DNA from: a virus
DNA: 20,774 nucleotides
Reading direction: 5' to 3' (one strand)
Virus record (IMG/VR): IMGVR_UViG_3300021599_000216
Coordinates: 1 to 20,774 of that record
The notes below the pieces were generated by a model. The model ran no database searches and was not told the DNA's origin. It saw only the letters and a list, made by a program, of their open reading frames with translations. The position numbers and the translations under genes were made by a program. Positions 19,117-20,774 of this stretch are shown piece by piece (position 1 is the first letter of the stretch; each line of letters opens with the position of its first letter).

Positions 19117-19709
19117 TTAGCACCATCCCACGGATTCCTAACTTTTTGCAATTCATCTTCCCATCTTTCTTGATTAATGTATGTTAGTGGTGAAGGGTTA
19201 AATCCTTCTTTCCATGATTTAGTTTTACTCATCTCTTTAACATGGGTAATGATCTTATCTGCAATTTTATCTAAACCGTTTCTCTTCCATTTTGTTTCAC
19301 ATGGCTTACGACCTACTTTTCTATTACTTGGATACTCTTTCCAAAAATCATTAAATCTACTGACATGTATATCTGTCTCTCTCTCTGTCTCTGTCTCTGT
19401 AACCCCACTTTGCTTGCACGATGCTAGCATGATGCTATCATTATCAATAAGCCATTGATTTAATACAGATAAATGTTTATTCAATTCATCTTCTGACATT
19501 TGCAAGCGAAATGCTAGCGTTCTGCTATCTGGTAAATTTCCATCAACATCTTCTGATGCAATCAACCAAACATTTATTAAAACCCAAGTACTTTTACTAT
19601 CTTTTAATGCAAACCAATCTGGATTCTTTAATAGATCGTTATGCACTTTAATCCAAGGTGGACACCTATTGTTATAATGCTGAAATTTTTTCCAGTTTCT
19701 AGGCATCAT
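19113..19709 (-). CDS. O-like replication initiator (198 aa)
   Basis: The N-terminus MMPRNWKKFQHYNNRCPPWI, KVHNDLLKNPDWFALK and WVLINVWLIASEDVDGNLPD look like the winged-helix DNA-binding domain of phage replication proteins (O or DnaD-like). A low-complexity ETETERETD linker (residues ~115-125, encoded by a GTCTCT-type microsatellite) joins it to a C-terminal part: FNDFWKEYPSNRKVGRKPCE, TKWKRNGLDKI and FNPSPLTYINQERWED. That part resembles the helicase-loading region of O-like proteins. It directly precedes the helicase gene, matching the O-P or initiator-helicase arrangement. Iteron-like repeats inside the gene (19410-19530) suggest that the origin may lie here. Confidence 0.75.
   Translation of the reverse strand: MMPRNWKKFQHYNNRCPPWIKVHNDLLKNPDWFALKDSKSTWVLINVWLIASEDVDGNLPDSRTLAFRLQMSEDELNKHLSVLNQWLIDNDSIMLASCKQSGVTETETERETDIHVSRFNDFWKEYPSNRKVGRKPCETKWKRNGLDKIADKIITHVKEMSKTKSWKEGFNPSPLTYINQERWEDELQKVRNPWDGAK
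19372..19400. repeat. TCTCTG microsatellite in initiator linker
   Basis: TCTGTCTCTCTCTCTGTCTC followed by TGTCTCTGT forms a near-perfect short-unit repeat. It encodes the Thr-Glu linker of the O-like initiator. Such TETER linkers recur in phage initiators. Slippage in 3-base multiples would change linker length, and other changes would break the frame. Confidence 0.7.
19410..19530. repeat. Two iteron-like repeats inside the initiator gene
   Basis: ATGCTAGCATGATGCTATCA (19421-19440) and ATGCTAGCGTTCTGCTATCT (19511-19530) share 16 of 20 bases and are each preceded by a TTTGC..GC block (19410 and 19500). They are exactly 90 bases apart and in the same reading frame (coding for DSIMLA and DSRTLA). 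The first contains the 10-bp palindrome ATGCTAGCAT. In lambda the origin iterons lie inside gene O, so origin function is a plausible inference. Protein repeat is the alternative. Confidence 0.45.
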
Positions 19710-19710
19710 A

Positions 19711-19905
19711 CTATTCTCCTTGAGGAATAGTTTCAGATTGTCTACGCTTAACTAAAATCTCTTCAATTTGTTCTACACGCTTCTTTGGAATATCTTTTGC
19801 TGGGTCTTTAGCCCAATATTGAATAGCTTGAATAGATATATCTAAAGCATATGCCATCTTACGTCTTGAGTTATTAAAGTGTGCTACAGCCTCTGTAAAG
19901 TTCAT
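19711..19905 (-). CDS. Cro-like / YdaS-type helix-turn-helix regulator (64 aa)
   Basis: This 64-aa protein reads MNFTEAVAHFNNSRRKMAYA, then LDISIQAIQYWAKDPAKDIP and KKRVEQIEEILVKRRQSETI. 'KMAYALDISIQAIQYW....DIPKKRVEQIEEI' is the compact HTH of Cro and YdaS-type phage regulators ('..A..L.IS..A...W...IP..R...IE.'). It is first in the leftward early operon, with AAGGAGATTTAA as ribosome-binding site. Its promoter (19934-19962) lies back-to-back with the rightward promoter, the usual place for a Cro-like switch. No opposing CI-type repressor is seen in the window. Confidence 0.8.
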   Translation of the reverse strand: MNFTEAVAHFNNSRRKMAYALDISIQAIQYWAKDPAKDIPKKRVEQIEEILVKRRQSETIPQGE

Positions 19906-19933
19906 TTAAATCTCCTTATTGAAATGAATGGCG

Positions 19934-19962
19934 ACTATAACACTCAATTAAAATCTTGTCAA
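19934..19962 (-). promoter_or_regulatory. Leftward early promoter
   Basis: Read leftward, TTGACA (19957-19962) and TATAGT (19934-19939) are 17 bases apart, a near-consensus sigma-70 promoter 28 bases upstream of the Cro-like ATG. It should drive the replication operon through to the Q-like gene. The -35 lies in TTGTCAAC, the inverse of GTTGACAA in the rightward promoter. Confidence 0.8.
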
Positions 19963-20006
19963 CAACTATAAAAGTCGGATAAATACCCCCCCCATTAAAA
20001 TATTTG

Positions 20007-20035
20007 TTGACAATTTATTGAAGTAAGCGTATAGT
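20007..20035 (+). promoter_or_regulatory. Rightward early promoter
   Basis: TTGACA (20007-20012) and TATAGT (20030-20035) are 17 bases apart, matching the leftward promoter base for base in both hexamers. It lies 24 bases before the ATG of the 43-aa gene and should drive the ERF and exonuclease recombination operon. The -35 elements of the two promoters are 44 bases apart, with a C8 tract (19986-19993) between them. Confidence 0.8.
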
Positions 20036-20059
20036 GTGTTTTCAAGTTTAGGAGTAGAC

Positions 20060-20191
20060 ATGAATTTAGATAGACTTATGAGAATTATCACTAATGACAG
20101 GTTGCAAAAAAAGTTTACACAAAAGTTCTATTTTGTGGTAAAGTGGTTTTTAGTAATATTTTGGGGATATTTTTTATGGCACATTCTTTAA
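20060..20191 (+). CDS. Single-span membrane peptide (43 aa)
   Basis: This is the first gene of the rightward early operon. The 43-aa product reads MNLDRLMRIITNDRLQKKFT, then QKFYFVVKWFLVIFWGYFLW and HIL. It has a basic cytoplasmic N-terminal half and one aromatic-rich membrane span (about residues 24-43). TTTAGGAGTAGAC is the ribosome-binding site. It overlaps the start of the next gene by 16 bases. An early membrane peptide next to a control switch may act in superinfection exclusion or host modification, which is speculative. Confidence 0.6.
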   Translation: MNLDRLMRIITNDRLQKKFTQKFYFVVKWFLVIFWGYFLWHIL

Positions 20192-20340
20192 AACATATAT
20201 CAGTTATTCTTGCTGATCTTGTAAAAGAACTTAAAGAAGATAACGACAAATGGGAGAAAGCAAATGAGTCAACAACAACATTACGATCAAGTAATGATGG
20301 AAAAACATCAAAAGGAGAGCAAGATGAGCATACACAGTAA
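20176..20340 (+). CDS. Small hydrophilic helical protein (54 aa)
   Basis: I use ATG 20176-20178, preceded by GGGGATATTTTTT, rather than the in-frame ATG at 20143, which lies inside the 43-aa gene without a ribosome-binding site. The product reads MAHSLKHISVILADLVKELK, then EDNDKWEKANESTTTLRSSN and DGKTSKGEQDEHTQ. A short helix is followed by a disordered charged tail. Its 3' end overlaps the ERF gene. No family is recognised. Confidence 0.55.
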   Translation: MAHSLKHISVILADLVKELKEDNDKWEKANESTTTLRSSNDGKTSKGEQDEHTQ

Positions 20341-20743
20341 ATTAATGAAAGCAAGATTAAAGTTACAAACAGCAGACCTTAAAAAGTCTGGTCATAATAA
20401 ATTTGCGGGATACAAGTATTTTGAGTTAGGTGATTTCTTACCTACTATTCAAGAGATTTGTAATGAGGTGGGCATCTGTGGCACAGTAACATTTTATACA
20501 GACATAGCAATTCTTACTATTACAGACATGGATGATGCTACACAATTTATTGAGTTTAAATGTCCTATGTCAAGTGCAGCTTTAAAAGGTTGCCATGACG
20601 TTCAAAATCTAGGTGCAGTTCAAACTTATTTGCGTAGATATTTATGGACTAATGCTTTTGAAATTGTAGAGCATGATGCTATTGACGCTAGTGCAGGTGC
20701 TGTTATTAAGATGAAAGATACTAAAGCAGAGGACTTTATCTAA
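20324..20743 (+). CDS. ERF-family single-strand annealing protein
   Basis: This phage recombinase anneals complementary single strands exposed by an exonuclease. The product from ATG 20324-20326 is 139 aa. It shows 'KLMKARLKLQTADLKKSGHN', KFAGYKYFELGDFLPTIQEI, CNEVGICGTVTFYTDIAILT, CPMSSAALKGCHDVQNLGAV and QTYLRRYLWTNAFEIVEHDA. 'GYKYFELGDFLP' and 'Q..G...TYL.RY....AF' are classic ERF motifs. AAAGGAGAGCAAG supports this start. An in-frame ATG at 20264, also with a GGGAG site, would add 20 residues unlike the family. The next gene starts on its last base (TAATG). Confidence 0.85.
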   Translation: MSIHSKLMKARLKLQTADLKKSGHNKFAGYKYFELGDFLPTIQEICNEVGICGTVTFYTDIAILTITDMDDATQFIEFKCPMSSAALKGCHDVQNLGAVQTYLRRYLWTNAFEIVEHDAIDASAGAVIKMKDTKAEDFI

Positions 20744-20774
20744 TGGAACAACGGTCAGAAGAGTGGTTTCAAGC
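20743..20774 (+). CDS. YqaJ-type exonuclease, first 10 codons only
   Basis: The frame opens MEQRSEEWFQA and is cut by the window end. 'QRSEEWFQAR' is the conserved N-terminal motif of YqaJ-like viral exonucleases (lambda-exonuclease fold), which degrade one strand to feed the ERF annealing protein. Its position directly after ERF, coupled by TAATG, fits an exonuclease-annealase pair. Identity rests on ten residues plus context. Confidence 0.7.
   Translation, partial: MEQRSEEWFQ

Noticed and set aside
20143-20175. Upstream start for the 54-aa gene
   Set aside because: It lies within the 43-aa membrane gene without a ribosome-binding site. ATG 20176 has GGGGAT upstream.
20264-20323. Longer ERF start adding 20 residues
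   Set aside because: The added Gln/His/Lys-rich segment is unlike ERF proteins, and ATG 20324 has AAAGGAG. Both sites have ribosome-binding sites, so some use of the upper start cannot be excluded.

Overview
The window is 20.8 kb of an AT-rich genome of a tailed double-stranded DNA phage. Almost every base is coding, genes abut or overlap by 1-14 bases, and no host housekeeping gene, tRNA, rRNA or CRISPR array is visible. The head genes (P22-like portal, SU10/DUF5309-type major capsid protein, tailed-phage terminase) and the short glycine-rich tail-fibre proteins are typical of uncultured aquatic phages of Gram-negative, probably proteobacterial, hosts. The host assignment is inference from gene style. 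The left end cuts a virion gene and the right end cuts a YqaJ-type exonuclease, so this is an internal piece of a phage or prophage. No integrase, holin or endolysin was recognised.

Layout. (1) 1-12200, all leftward: a late structural block. Read in the direction of transcription it holds the small terminase, a hypothetical protein, three tiny basic proteins, the large terminase, the portal, a scaffold gene, the major capsid protein, a head-completion protein, a head-tail adaptor, three short fibre-like proteins, a large triple-repeat glycine-rich protein, two small proteins and a partial gene. (2) 12201-12356: a divergent control region with a strong rightward promoter, a palindromic operator candidate and four helically phased TTTACAAT repeats. 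(3) 12357-15504, rightward: 14 very small genes, nearly all unrecognised, with strong AGGAG-type ribosome-binding sites. Several are too short for ordinary gene callers and at least two encode single-membrane-span peptides. (4) 15558-19905, leftward: an early and middle operon. In order of transcription it holds a Cro-like regulator, an O-like initiator, a DnaB-like helicase, a 59-aa protein, NinB, a membrane peptide, a YbcO-like nuclease, a small protein, an MT-A70 DNA methylase, a PD-(D/E)XK-like protein, a winged-helix regulator and a Q-like antiterminator. (5) 19906-20059: a second divergent control region with two near-consensus promoters around a C8 tract. (6) 20060-20774, rightward: two small proteins, an ERF annealing protein and the start of a YqaJ-like exonuclease, forming a recombination module.

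The most striking signal is at 15558-15984. A Q-like gene is followed at once by a perfect consensus promoter (TTGACA-17-TATAAT) and, about 40-70 bases later, by an intrinsic terminator, so the default transcript would be about 69 nt. This is the layout of lambda Q / pR' / 6S RNA / tR'. If Q overrides the terminator, the late transcript must first run antisense through the whole 14-gene rightward island before reaching the small terminase. That would make it a built-in early-to-late switch.

The second signal is damage in the virion block. The large terminase ends before the expected third nuclease aspartate, the scaffold gene is split by a frameshift, the adaptor appears to have lost its middle, and the small protein upstream of the terminase lacks its usual C-terminus. 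The replication and recombination genes look intact. Either the assembly has local errors or the phage is defective or satellite-like.
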